From CAYYIS01 sp964470965 (lineage in GTDB: Bacteria; JAAXHH01; JABIQT01): a stretch of 47,919 nucleotides of DNA. The position numbers and the translations under genes are program-made. The stretch is taken from contig CAYYIS010000037.1 in assembly GCA_964470965.1 (NCBI GenBank), forward strand, positions 1-47,919. Direction: 5' to 3'. Below, piece by piece: positions 16,929 to 25,588 of this stretch; position 1 is the stretch's first letter; every line of letters begins with the position of its first letter. Under the pieces are notes generated by a model. That model worked only from the letters and a program-made list of their open reading frames with translations. It was not told the DNA's origin and did no database searches.

Positions 16929-17783
16929 TTACTGTAAGGCCTCCGCACCACCGACTATATCCATCAGTTCCGATGTGATGGTCGACTGCCGTAGTTTATT
17001 GGCCGTCAACGTCAATTCGTCTATCAGGTCACCCGCGTTTCGGGTGGCATTGTCCATAGCAAGCATCCGGGCAGCTTCTTCAGCCGTGTTCGACTCAAGC
17101 AGGGCACGCCAGATCTGGAACCGGAAATGTTGCGAAAGTAAATCATTCAGAAGAGCTTCCTGGGAAGGCTCATAAAGATAACCGGTAAAGAACGGGTCCT
17201 CCTCTGGCGACTCCGGTACTAACGGCAGAAGCTGCTCCATTAAGAGATTCTGTTGACCGGCCGATTTGAATTCGTTATACAGCACATCAACCCGGTCGAT
17301 CTGCCCGGTGATATACATATCGATCAACCCGTCCGCGATATCCACAGCATCGGAATACTCCAGCGACTGGAACACGTTCAGATGATCCGAAAGGATGGTT
17401 ACGGGCTGACGCCGAAGAGTCTCGGCGCCTTTGCGGCCGATGCAAATTATCCCGGGTGACGGTTCCCGTTCTCCGTATGTTTCCAAGGCCTTCCGTATCA
17501 CATTGGAGTTGAAGCTGCCGCAAAACCCACGATCTGCCGTGACGACTACCAGGACCGATGCCTTCACGGCCCTTTTGGCCAGAAGCGGATGCGCGTTGCT
17601 TTCAGTCTGGGCTGACACATGTCCGAGCACATCCTTCAATCTGTCGGAATAAGGACGCGCGGCGAGCAGCTGATCCTGAGCGCGACGCAGACGCACACCC
17701 GCCACCGTTTGCATCGCACGCGTGATTTTCTGTATGTCTTTCGTACCACTGATCCGTCGCCGAATTTCTTTTAATGACGGCAT
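16929..17783 (-). CDS. atpG: F-type ATP synthase subunit gamma
   Basis: 284 residues, normal length. The N-terminal helix (MPSLKEIRRRISGTKDIQKI) and the C-terminal helix (DNATRNAGDLIDELTLTANKLRQ) form the rotating coiled-coil shaft inside alpha3-beta3. The central Rossmann-like domain carries VVVTADRGFCGSFNSNVIR. AAAGGGCG precedes the ATG. It lies between atpA and atpD in the canonical order. Confidence 0.96.
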   Translation of the reverse strand: MPSLKEIRRRISGTKDIQKITRAMQTVAGVRLRRAQDQLLAARPYSDRLKDVLGHVSAQTESNAHPLLAKRAVKASVLVVVTADRGFCGSFNSNVIRKALETYGEREPSPGIICIGRKGAETLRRQPVTILSDHLNVFQSLEYSDAVDIADGLIDMYITGQIDRVDVLYNEFKSAGQQNLLMEQLLPLVPESPEEDPFFTGYLYEPSQEALLNDLLSQHFRFQIWRALLESNTAEEAARMLAMDNATRNAGDLIDELTLTANKLRQSTITSELMDIVGGAEALQ

Positions 17784-17805
17784 AACGCCCTTTCAATGTG
17801 CTGAT

Positions 17806-19338
17806 TTACTTCTGAAATGTCTCTTTGAACGCCTCAATGGCCGTTTTGACTCGCTTTTCCAGATCAGCGGTCATGTTTTTCTTTTCACTTATCTCAGCGC
17901 CGATGTCAGGGTTCTTCATATCCATAAACTCGAGCAGTTCTTTCTCGAAACGCTCTGTGTCATCCACCTCCACATCATCGAGATATCCGTTGACACCCGC
18001 ATAGATGGAGATGATCTGTTTTTCGACGGGCAGGGGGGCATACTGTTGCTGCTTGAGCAGTTCAACCAGCCGTTCGCCAAGGTGCAGCTCACGCTGCGTC
18101 GCCTGATCCAGACCGGACGTGCCGAAGCGGGCAAACGCCTCCAACTCACGATATCGGGCAAGTGAAATCTTCAGGAGACCCGCCACATGACGGTGCTTCA
18201 TGGCACGTATCTGGGCCGAACCACCCACTCGGGACACCGACAGGCCCACGTTGACCGCAGGTCGCACGCCTGCATAAAACAGATTCGATTCAAGATAGAT
18301 CTGTCCGTCGGTAATCGAGATGACGTTTGTAGGGATATAGGTCGAAACATCACCGAACTGCGTTTCGATCACTGGAAGCGCAGTCAGTGACCCGCCGCCT
18401 TCTTCGTCGCTCATTTTGGCCGCACGTTCCAGCAGGCGCGAGTGGACGTAGAACACATCACCGGGATACGCTTCGCGCCCCGGCGGACGCCGCAGGTTCA
18501 GGGATAGCTGACGATAGGCGACGGCATGTTTGGACAGATCATCATACACGGCCAAGGCATGGCCACCGTTGTCCCGGTAAAATTCACCCATGGCCGCCCC
18601 GGCATAGGGGGCCATGTACTGCATGGGCGCGGGCGAACTGGCCGGAGCTGCAACGACGACGGTATACTCCATGGCACCCGCATCTTCGAGTGTTTTGACC
18701 GTTTTGGCGATGGTTGAACCTTTCTGACCGATCGCCACGTAGATACAGACTACATCCTGGCCCTTCTGATTGATGATAGTATCGATCGCCACTGCGGTCT
18801 TGCCGGTCTGCCGATCCCCGATGATCAATTCGCGCTGACCGCGGCCTATGGCGAACATACTGTCGACAACCTTCAACCCCGTGTACATCGGCTCACTCAC
18901 CGGCTGACGCTGGATGACGCCGGGAGCTTTACGCTCGATCGATCGGGTTTCGGTGTTGTCGATCGGACCTTTGCCGTCCACCGGTCGGCCCAGCGGATCC
19001 ACCACGCGTCCCAGCAGGCCATCTCCCACAGCGCATTCGGCTATCCTCTGGGTTCGCCGCACCGAATCGCCTTCTTTCACCTTGGTATCATCGCCGAAAA
19101 GAATACAACCAACGTTGTCCTCTTCAAGGTTTAATACCATACCGACGACATCGTTAGGCAGTTCAACAAGCTCGCCGGCCATAACGTTGGAAAGACCGTG
19201 AATACGGGCGATACCATCCCCCACTTGGATGATAGTGCCGGTTTCGTAGATGTCGACTTCCTGCTTGAAGCCGAGAACCTGCTGTTTCAGGAGTTCCGAT
19301 ACCTCGTCTGCACGGACCTCTAATGCGTCAAGCGCCAT
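17806..19338 (-). CDS. atpA: F-type ATP synthase subunit alpha
   Basis: 510 residues, the non-catalytic nucleotide-binding F1 subunit. Walker A GDRQTGKT is at about 174-181. The VGLSVSRVGGSAQ segment carries the arginine that completes the catalytic site of beta, and the N-terminal ADEVSELLKQQ helix contacts delta. GGGAG lies about 8 nt before the ATG. It has the expected length and motifs throughout. Confidence 0.97.
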   Translation of the reverse strand: MALDALEVRADEVSELLKQQVLGFKQEVDIYETGTIIQVGDGIARIHGLSNVMAGELVELPNDVVGMVLNLEEDNVGCILFGDDTKVKEGDSVRRTQRIAECAVGDGLLGRVVDPLGRPVDGKGPIDNTETRSIERKAPGVIQRQPVSEPMYTGLKVVDSMFAIGRGQRELIIGDRQTGKTAVAIDTIINQKGQDVVCIYVAIGQKGSTIAKTVKTLEDAGAMEYTVVVAAPASSPAPMQYMAPYAGAAMGEFYRDNGGHALAVYDDLSKHAVAYRQLSLNLRRPPGREAYPGDVFYVHSRLLERAAKMSDEEGGGSLTALPVIETQFGDVSTYIPTNVISITDGQIYLESNLFYAGVRPAVNVGLSVSRVGGSAQIRAMKHRHVAGLLKISLARYRELEAFARFGTSGLDQATQRELHLGERLVELLKQQQYAPLPVEKQIISIYAGVNGYLDDVEVDDTERFEKELLEFMDMKNPDIGAEISEKKNMTADLEKRVKTAIEAFKETFQK

Positions 19339-19376
19339 AGCTATCTCCCATTCCGAAATACATCAAAGCTGAATTT

Positions 19377-19919
19377 CTATCGACCGACCAGCGCCCGCCT
19401 AACGCGTTGCATCTGCACACGTACACTGCTGTCGAACACCGTATCGCCTACGCTTGCCACAAACCCTCCGAGCAGAGCGGGATCCACGGACGCACCCATC
19501 CGGATTTGCTTGCCCGTATAGGATTCCAGTTTTGATCGCAGCGATACCGACTGGTGGGCTGTGAGCGCGACCGCGCTCGTCACGACAGCATTCACGATGC
19601 CATCTCGTTCATCCAGCAACGCATCGCAGGCTTCCAGAATCTCCGGCAGCAGGTGTTCTCGTTTTTTTGACACGGTTAGCAGTAAAAAATTAAGCGTGAT
19701 TCCCTGCACTCTCCCCTGAAACAGTCGATTCATTATGTCCTGTTTGACCGGCGGTGGCAATGTCCGGTCCTGGAGGAAAGATCCAAACTCCTCTGATGCC
19801 TCCAATAGACCTTCAAGAACTTTTTTTTCTTCCCTGATCCGGGGCAGTACCCCGCTTACATCCGCCGCATCCAGCCAGGCCGTTGCATACCGGTAGGGAA
19901 TATCCGTGCTCTGCGCCAT
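19377..19919 (-). CDS. atpH: F-type ATP synthase subunit delta
   Basis: 180 residues. An N-terminal helical bundle begins with IPYRYATAWLDAA. The C-terminal part has the typical DPALLGGFVASVGDTVFDSSV segment of OSCP/delta. It links the b-subunit stator to alpha at the top of F1. GGAGAAGG is directly before the ATG, and the gene lies 21 nt after atpF. Confidence 0.94.
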   Translation of the reverse strand: MAQSTDIPYRYATAWLDAADVSGVLPRIREEKKVLEGLLEASEEFGSFLQDRTLPPPVKQDIMNRLFQGRVQGITLNFLLLTVSKKREHLLPEILEACDALLDERDGIVNAVVTSAVALTAHQSVSLRSKLESYTGKQIRMGASVDPALLGGFVASVGDTVFDSSVRVQMQRVRRALVGR

Positions 19920-19940
19920 ACCTTCTCCACATCGCCGCTT

Positions 19941-20447
19941 CTAATTCGACGACGGCAATTTATCGATAAACCCGTCGATGACTTCTTTATGACGCGATTG
20001 ATCCAGCTCCGCATCCAGAACTCGTCCTGCGATTTGCATCGCCAGATCGCCCGCCTGAACGCGCAATTCCATGATGGCCCGATTCTTCTCGCGCTGAATT
20101 TCCTGCCTTGCTTTCGTCAGCACCTGCTCCGATTCCTGAGCGGCCTGCCCCAGAATTTTTTCCCGTTGGGCGTTCGCATCCTCGATCGCAGTCTGCACGC
20201 GGCTTCTGGCTTCCATTTCTATTTCCGCCAGTTTTTGCTTCACTTCCTGGTGTAGTTGATCCAGCTCCTTCTGATCCGCTTCCAGCTTGGCCATGCGGTC
20301 CTGTATCTCTTTCTTCCGGGCTTCAATTACCGCAGAAACTTGGCCAAATACATATCTTTTAAGGATCAGAAACAGTAGCAAAAAGCCAATGCCCTGAAGT
20401 ACGAGCGCACTTAAATCGATTCCGAGACTGTGTAAAAGAGATTCCAC
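19941..20447 (-). CDS. atpF: F-type ATP synthase subunit b
   Basis: 168 residues. One N-terminal membrane helix (about 10-28, LSALVLQGIGFLLLFLILKR) is followed by a long charged coiled coil, ending with a C-terminal segment that binds delta. Only one b-type gene is present in the operon, so the stator should be a b2 homodimer. The start is GTG with AAGGA 9 nt upstream. Confidence 0.93.
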   Translation of the reverse strand: MESLLHSLGIDLSALVLQGIGFLLLFLILKRYVFGQVSAVIEARKKEIQDRMAKLEADQKELDQLHQEVKQKLAEIEMEARSRVQTAIEDANAQREKILGQAAQESEQVLTKARQEIQREKNRAIMELRVQAGDLAMQIAGRVLDAELDQSRHKEVIDGFIDKLPSSN

Positions 20448-20523
20448 TCGTCAGGTTCCTTCGTCTCATTTAAAAGAGATCACAATGGGTTTTAAGTTGT
20501 TCCGATCTCCCGGTTCAATTCAA

Positions 20524-20796
20524 CTAGTTGGCGGCCTGTGCTAACTGCATGATCTGCTCGAACGACGGCAGATTACCCAACAGGAGGAATGCGATAACCA
20601 GAGAATAAATTACGAGCGATTCAATCAGCGCCAGACCGATGATCATCATCAGCTGGATACGGCCGGCTGCTTCCGGCTGACGGGAAACTCCCTGCACCGC
20701 GTATGCCGTTGCAATACCCTGACCGATTCCCGCACCTATGACACCTATCGGAAGTCCAATCCCGATCGCTAGTGCCAGGCCCATATAGTACAGCAT
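20524..20796 (-). CDS. atpE: F-type ATP synthase subunit c
   Basis: 90 residues, a two-helix hairpin forming the rotor ring. Helix 1 contains GVIGAGIGQGIA, the polar loop is SRQPEAAGR, and helix 2 is IGLALIESLVIYSLVIAFLL. The ion-binding carboxylate is Glu59. Gln26, Ser60 and Tyr64 match the Na+-coordinating Gln/Glu-Ser/Tyr pattern of Na+-type rings, but the usual Thr after Ser is Leu61, so the coupling ion is uncertain. A Pro (residue 16) interrupts the glycine pattern in helix 1. It has a strong AAAGGAG ribosome-binding site 7 nt before the ATG, as expected for the most abundant subunit. Confidence 0.96.
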   Translation of the reverse strand: MLYYMGLALAIGIGLPIGVIGAGIGQGIATAYAVQGVSRQPEAAGRIQLMMIIGLALIESLVIYSLVIAFLLLGNLPSFEQIMQLAQAAN

Positions 20797-20845
20797 GTAG
20801 GTCTCCTTTCTAAAGCTCTATCTATTGGCGACATAATTAAGGGAG

Positions 20846-20880
20846 TGGACGTCAAGCTGCCACCATCTTCCTGACGTCCA
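20846..20880 (-). other. Hairpin between atpB and atpE
   Basis: A perfect 9-bp inverted repeat (20846-20854 and 20872-20880) with a 17-nt loop in the 91-bp gap between the atpB stop and the atpE start, in the transcribed direction. There is no T tract, so it is probably an mRNA stability or processing element that favours high c-subunit synthesis. Confidence 0.5.
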
Positions 20881-20887
20881 TTTTGTG

Positions 20888-21685
20888 TTATTGGTGTCCT
20901 TCGTCGTGATCATGCCCCTCTATAAACTGCGCGATGTAGATCGCCACTAGTACCGAAAACACCATGGCCTGAAGCAGACCGACGAACACGCCGAAGAGAA
21001 GCATCGGCAACTGAAGCGGTACATATGCTAGCTCGAAGTGACCAATCAACAGAATCGGAGAAAAGCCCATCAGAACAGCTATTACCGTCTCTTTTCCAAA
21101 CATGTTTCCGTACAGTCGAAACGCCAGCGAAACCACCTTTGCGAATTCGCCGATGAGATGCAGCGGAAACATCAGCGGACCCAGCCAGGCGGGTTCACCC
21201 CAGAAGTGCTTTAAATATGAGCCAAACCCCAGTTCCCTGATTGCGATCAGCTGGACCGCTACCACACCTATTATGGCAAATCCCAATGTTGTGTTCAAGT
21301 CTGCCGTTGGCGATTGGAATCCTGGAATCAGACCGATGAAATTGAGTAAGAGTATATAGAAGAAAAAGGTGGTGATCAAAGGAATGTACTTTCGCCCGCG
21401 TTCTCCTACGATATCGCCGAAAAAATCCGTAAGGCCTTCGAGCGCCATTTCTAATATATTCTGTGAAGTACTTTCGGGGATGGCACGAAGCTTACGGGCC
21501 GTCAGAAACAGAAACCCCAGGATAAACAGAAAGACGACCGCAGTATTCAGGAGGAGATCCGGTTGCTTGGCAGGCTGAGGAATAAACTCTTTGAAGGGAT
21601 TCAGAAGAAAGAGACCATGCAACAGGGAGTAATGGGCTTGTTCACCACCACCGACCAGGGGGAAAATCAATGGAATTCCGAGCAA
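20888..21685 (-). CDS. atpB: F-type ATP synthase subunit a
   Basis: 265 residues with about five to six membrane helices. The essential arginine is Arg190 in SLAFRLYGNMFG, which faces the c-ring carboxylate, and the C-terminal helix ends YIAQFIEGHDHDEGHQ, a His/Asp-rich tail. The start is TTG: the only upstream in-frame stretch ends in a stop 12 nt before it, AGGA lies about 7 nt upstream, and the nearby ATG is out of frame. With c and b it makes the Fo channel. Confidence 0.94.
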   Translation of the reverse strand: MLGIPLIFPLVGGGEQAHYSLLHGLFLLNPFKEFIPQPAKQPDLLLNTAVVFLFILGFLFLTARKLRAIPESTSQNILEMALEGLTDFFGDIVGERGRKYIPLITTFFFYILLLNFIGLIPGFQSPTADLNTTLGFAIIGVVAVQLIAIRELGFGSYLKHFWGEPAWLGPLMFPLHLIGEFAKVVSLAFRLYGNMFGKETVIAVLMGFSPILLIGHFELAYVPLQLPMLLFGVFVGLLQAMVFSVLVAIYIAQFIEGHDHDEGHQ

Positions 21686-21775
21686 TCTGCATTCCTAACT
21701 GCAATTTGACGGCAGTGAATTCTGCCCACTTCACACACTACAAACCCAATTTAGAGAAACCGTATCTGGGGCCCA

Positions 21776-22171
21776 TCAAGAAGCCGTGAGCGCCGTCTTG
21801 ACACCAAAGACAACGATTAGAATCGGCACGATACCGACGCCGATCACGAAACCGGCCGGATCAAACACCGGGGACAGGATGATCGTCCCGCACAGTACAA
21901 CCAGAATTGCCAGTTTGATCAGCAAAAAAATCAGAAGTCGCTGCTGATGTATCTTTTCACCGGGGACAAGATACCGTTGTACCAGCGTCTGAGTGATCCG
22001 CGCCAGCATGACGCTCAGGCCTGCCCCGCCCGCAAAATTCAAGGCTATCAGGATGCTTCCACTCACCCATAGCATTACAGTGCCCATCAGCATCAGGATC
22101 CAAACCCAACGGTAGAACTGCGAAAAAAATCGGGTCGAAACGTCTTCAGGTGTCACGAGATCCGCGTTCAT
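21776..22171 (-). CDS. atpI: ATP synthase I-like small membrane protein
   Basis: 131 residues from the ATG at 22171, overlapping the end of the preceding gene by 26 nt. The open frame extends to 22276 but that part overlaps. Four hydrophobic helices (about 18-38, 42-60, 80-100, 104-124) match the AtpI/UncI family, which helps assemble the c-ring or bring in Mg2+. Its position before atpB is canonical. The start is uncertain (22183 is also possible). Confidence 0.8.
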   Translation of the reverse strand: MNADLVTPEDVSTRFFSQFYRWVWILMLMGTVMLWVSGSILIALNFAGGAGLSVMLARITQTLVQRYLVPGEKIHQQRLLIFLLIKLAILVVLCGTIILSPVFDPAGFVIGVGIVPILIVVFGVKTALTAS

Positions 22172-22421
22172 GGGCGTTCCCATCCTCGCTGGATCGTTTG
22201 TCCACGCGACGACTAATTCGATGGATCGCGCGGAACATTTCGCTGAATCCGGCGGCAACACCGAGAAGTATGCCACCGAGTGTACCCCATGGCGCCAGGT
22301 GTTGCCAGTGTCCGTCTATCCAGTGACCGATAAAATAACCGACCGACGTGGCGACCACCAACGTCAGACCGATGATACTGAGTTCGCCAGCTTCCCGGAG
22401 AATCTCAACGTCCTGTTTCAT
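22146..22421 (-). CDS. atpZ: AtpZ/AtpI-type putative F1Fo assembly protein
   Basis: 91 residues with two membrane helices (about 14-33 and 43-62) separated by GHWIDGHWQHLAPWGTLGG, which matches the AtpZ/AtpI (F0F1-ATPase_chain) family found at the front of many atp operons. The C-terminus is charged and overlaps atpI. It starts 58 nt after the bactofilin gene. The function is inferred from family and position. Confidence 0.85.
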   Translation of the reverse strand: MKQDVEILREAGELSIIGLTLVVATSVGYFIGHWIDGHWQHLAPWGTLGGILLGVAAGFSEMFRAIHRISRRVDKRSSEDGNAHERGSRDT

Positions 22422-22479
22422 AAGCCGGCCCCACAGACACGACTATCCGGAACATCTTAGTAACAGATTCGGCCTACTT

Positions 22480-22818
22480 CTATTCGTCGGAGCGCTTGGC
22501 TTCCTTGCCGTCCATCATTGATGAGGTGCCGTGAAAGACTGCCCCCTCTTCTATGACTAGACTGCCCGTTTTTAAATCGCCGACCAAAGTAGCCTTTCCG
22601 CCGAGTGTAATATGTTGGGGTGCGATCAGCTGACCTTCCACTCGGCCGTGGACTACCGCGGTCTTGGCGTTTATCGTGCTCCCAACCACCATGCCGGTTT
22701 TTCCCACCTCCACGCTGTCGGTCGTCGTAATATCACCCCGCACCGTGCCGTCTATGCGAACATTGCCTTCACTCGAGAATGATCCGGTAAATACTGATCC
22801 TTTGGCGATGATGGTCAC
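22480..22818 (-). CDS. Bactofilin
   Basis: 112 residues of the bactofilin (DUF583) family: a right-handed beta-helix of short repeats (GNVRIDGTVRGDI, DSVEVGKTGMVVGSTINAK, HITLGGKATLVGDLKTG) with short disordered tails. Bactofilins polymerise into cytoskeletal filaments without nucleotide and often pair with M23 peptidases in cell-shape control (CcmA with Csd1 in Helicobacter). The M23 gene lies just upstream, 18 nt away. The short length fits a minimal bactofilin. Confidence 0.95.
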   Translation of the reverse strand: MTIIAKGSVFTGSFSSEGNVRIDGTVRGDITTTDSVEVGKTGMVVGSTINAKTAVVHGRVEGQLIAPQHITLGGKATLVGDLKTGSLVIEEGAVFHGTSSMMDGKEAKRSDE

Positions 22819-22836
22819 AGTCAGTCCTTTGGTTTC

Positions 22837-23748
22837 CTAACTTAAGAGGTCATCCCAACGTAAAAGATCCGTTAGATAAAGCTTAGGATTCACAGGGCTT
22901 CCATTCATCCACACTTCATAATGCAGGTGAGGCGCACTGCTCCGCCCCGTATTGCCGACTAGGGCAATAATCTGTCCTCGGCGGATTCTGTTGCCGCGTT
23001 CTACACGTATACTTGAGTTGTGACCGTAACGGGTGGTGAATCCGTAGCCGTGTTCAACGACCACCAGCCAGCCCAGATCCTGATCCCAATCGGCGAAAAT
23101 CACAATGCCGTCCCCGGTGGCTATCACCGGTGCGCCTTCCCGGGCCGCAATATCCAGGCCGAGGTGTTGTCGCCGAAGGGGATCGTTGGCGCTCTGGAAC
23201 CCACTGGTCACCCAGCCGCGCAATGGCCAAGTTGACGGCGTGGACCGGAACAGCGATTTTTGTCTTTCCCCAAGGTCCTTTTCGTCGACCTGTACCCACA
23301 GTTCCTGCAAAAGGAAAGGCAGACGGTTCCCGCCCAGAACCGGCGTCGCAACTTCCATCAAAACGCCACTTGGAAAGGGGCCATATTCTGTTACAGACGG
23401 CGGGGCGGTAGCCTCATAATCACTGACACCCGCCAGCTGGCGAATACTCTTGGAAATCTTCTTGACTCTATCCAGCTCTTCCGCGAGTTGTAGCGTCTTC
23501 AGATTTGCCTCTTCCAATTGCGCCTGCCACGGATACCCTGCAGTTTCCGCCAGAATCGCTCGCGCAATATACGGCGAAAAGACCGCTAACAACCCTACAC
23601 TCACCAGTCCGGCTACCAAAATACCCAGAAACACCCTGTAGCCGACTCGGGAAAGTCGCAGCTCACGCGCCTCGGATTCGTTAGACGATACGATGATAAC
23701 AGATACCCGGGGTTTCTGGGATGTCTTGCGTCGTTTCCAGAATCCCAT
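22837..23748 (-). CDS. Membrane-anchored M23 (LytM-type) peptidase
   Basis: About 303 residues. A cytoplasmic N-terminus is followed by one membrane helix (about 37-58), a coiled coil (about 75-105), a linker, and a C-terminal M23/LytM domain (about 165-303). The zinc ligands are all present: HLGLD (His195, Asp199) and the second His of PHLHYE (His276). The catalytic residues His243 (RYGHNS) and His274 are also intact, so it should be an active peptidoglycan endopeptidase. The chosen ATG at 23748 has GGGGGCGCAA directly before it; an ATG 12 nt earlier is the alternative. It is paired with the bactofilin. Confidence 0.92.
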   Translation of the reverse strand: MGFWKRRKTSQKPRVSVIIVSSNESEARELRLSRVGYRVFLGILVAGLVSVGLLAVFSPYIARAILAETAGYPWQAQLEEANLKTLQLAEELDRVKKISKSIRQLAGVSDYEATAPPSVTEYGPFPSGVLMEVATPVLGGNRLPFLLQELWVQVDEKDLGERQKSLFRSTPSTWPLRGWVTSGFQSANDPLRRQHLGLDIAAREGAPVIATGDGIVIFADWDQDLGWLVVVEHGYGFTTRYGHNSSIRVERGNRIRRGQIIALVGNTGRSSAPHLHYEVWMNGSPVNPKLYLTDLLRWDDLLS

Positions 23749-23849
23749 TTGCGCCCCCATAAACTGAACTCGAATCGCCGAAAAACCGAAGGGAAATAAA
23801 ATACATTAGGGAATACGAATGTCAATTAGTTTTTGGCCGCGTTTGTGAA

Positions 23850-24707
23850 TTATAAGCGTATTTTCAACAGGTCTAAAATACGGTTCAAATCATCCGTAGA
23901 ATAGAACTCAATTTGGATTTTCCCCTTATGCTGCCCCTGCGCGACATTGACCCGGGTACCGAGCATCCTCTGCATGATTTCCTCCACCGCCAGAAGGTCC
24001 GCCGACTTCCTAGGGGTACGGGGCGTTTCCCGCACATCGTCGAAACGGTCTTTGACCAGTTGCTCGACTTTTCGAACCGATAAACCTTTTTTGACGATCT
24101 GTTTGCAGACCTGGGTCTGTTCCGTTCGATTTTCCAAAGACAGAAGCGCCCGGGCATGTCCCATTGAAATCTCTTCCGCCAGCACATGTTTCTGAACCTC
24201 GTCCGGAAGACGAAGCAGTCGAAGCAAATTCGCTACGGTGGACCGGTTCTTACCGACGCGCGTGGAAATCTCTTCCTGTGTCAACTGACATTCTTCCAGA
24301 AGTCGGAGATAAGCCTTAGCTTCGTGGATTGGGTTCAGGTCGTCTCTCTGAATGTTTTCAATCAGAGACAGTTCCATCATCTCTTCCGGCGAGGTTATGG
24401 ATTTTACGATCGCCGGTATGGTGGAAAAACCCGCCTGTTTGGCAGCCCTCAAACGCCGTTCGCCTGAAATCAACTCGAAGCCGCCTTCCACTGTTCGAAT
24501 CGACACTGGCTGGATAATCCCCTTCTCGACGATGGACCGAGCCAATTCATCGAGTTTTGACTCATTGAATGTCTGTCTCGGCTGATATGGATTCGGCGTG
24601 ATTTGTTCAATATCTACCTGAATCACACGCTGCTGCTGATCACTCGCCGCATCCTCCACATCAGGAATCAGCGCTTGTAAACCTCTCCCCAAGGCCTTCC
24701 TCGCCAC
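23850..24707 (-). CDS. parB: Chromosome-partitioning protein ParB
   Basis: 285 residues. The N-terminal ParB/Srx-like CTPase domain (about 28-115) includes the conserved GERRLRAAKQAG box. A helix-turn-helix (ISTRVGKNRSTVANLLRLLRLP, about 143-164) recognises parS, and the C-terminal segment dimerises. Its start overlaps the end of parA by 47 nt, typical of parAB. No palindrome like parS (consensus TGTTTCACGTGAAACA) was seen in the window. Confidence 0.95.
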   Translation of the reverse strand: MARKALGRGLQALIPDVEDAASDQQQRVIQVDIEQITPNPYQPRQTFNESKLDELARSIVEKGIIQPVSIRTVEGGFELISGERRLRAAKQAGFSTIPAIVKSITSPEEMMELSLIENIQRDDLNPIHEAKAYLRLLEECQLTQEEISTRVGKNRSTVANLLRLLRLPDEVQKHVLAEEISMGHARALLSLENRTEQTQVCKQIVKKGLSVRKVEQLVKDRFDDVRETPRTPRKSADLLAVEEIMQRMLGTRVNVAQGQHKGKIQIEFYSTDDLNRILDLLKIRL

Positions 24708-25461
24708 TCTGAATCACCTCCCGGGCCAAGCTCATATAGTTTTCCGCACCGGACGAAAGAATATCATAAAGGATAATGGGTTTCTCGAAACTTGGCGCTT
24801 CACTCAATCTAACATTTCTGGATATGGATGTTTTGTACACCTTGTCCGGGAAATACTGTTTTGCCTCTGCTTCAACTTGCCTAGACAGGTTCAGGCGCCC
24901 ATCAAACATCGTAAGAAGAATACCCTCAATTTTCAAGTTCGGATTCAAGTTTTTTTGCACAAGCCGTATGTTGTTGAGCAGCTGCCCGAGCCCTTCCAAC
25001 GCATAATATTCGCATTGAATCGGAATCAAAACCGAATCCGAGGCCGTCAGAGCATTGAGCGTGAGAAGCGTAAGAGACGGGGGACAATCGATCAGCGTAT
25101 ACGTGTATTCATCCCGCGCATTTCTAAGCGCCCCTTCTAGTTTATGCTCACGCGCCATTGCTCCCACCAGTTCGATCTCGGCACCAGCAAGACGGTGATG
25201 CGCAGGCACCATGTGCAGATAGGGAATATCGGTGCTCTGTACCGCTTCTTCGATAGGACGCTCTTCGACGAGCACCTCGTAAATCGTCATATCCAGCGGA
25301 CGGTTGTGGAGGCCCAAGCCACTAGTCGCATTGGACTGGGGATCAATGTCGATAAGTAACGTGTTTTGCTCTGCCACTGCCAGACAAGATGCTAGGTTGA
25401 CGGCCGTTGTCGTTTTGCCGACCCCGCCCTTCTGGTTGGCAATTGCAATTACCCTGCCCAT
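24661..25461 (-). CDS. parA: Chromosome-partitioning ATPase ParA
   Basis: 266 residues. The N-terminus reads RVIAIANQKGGVGKTTTAVNLA, with the deviant Walker A KGGVGKTT at 11-18 and the signature Lys11. Walker A' (LLIDIDPQSNAT) and Walker B (YTLIDCPPSL) are present. It should dimerise on ATP binding, coat DNA nonspecifically and move ParB-parS complexes. The start at 25461 has GGAG 7 nt upstream; an ATG 12 nt earlier is less likely. Its promoter lies just upstream. Confidence 0.96.
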   Translation of the reverse strand: MGRVIAIANQKGGVGKTTTAVNLASCLAVAEQNTLLIDIDPQSNATSGLGLHNRPLDMTIYEVLVEERPIEEAVQSTDIPYLHMVPAHHRLAGAEIELVGAMAREHKLEGALRNARDEYTYTLIDCPPSLTLLTLNALTASDSVLIPIQCEYYALEGLGQLLNNIRLVQKNLNPNLKIEGILLTMFDGRLNLSRQVEAEAKQYFPDKVYKTSISRNVRLSEAPSFEKPIILYDILSSGAENYMSLAREVIQSGEEGLGERFTSADS

Positions 25462-25554
25462 CAGGTTCTCCACTCAAGAAATCCACGGGATCGGAGCGAA
25501 TGACAAACCTTTCGACCATGTCTCCCATGGATGTGATTCATATGATACCCGACT

Positions 25555-25582
25555 ATTTTACAGTCTCATAGGAATTAATCAA
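25555..25582 (-). promoter_or_regulatory. Candidate promoter of parAB
   Basis: Minus strand: -35 TTGATT (25577-25582), 16-nt spacer, -10 TAAAAT (25555-25560), about 95 nt before the parA start and in the gap after ispF. Good but not perfect hexamers. Confidence 0.5.
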
Positions 25583-25588
25583 TAACTT

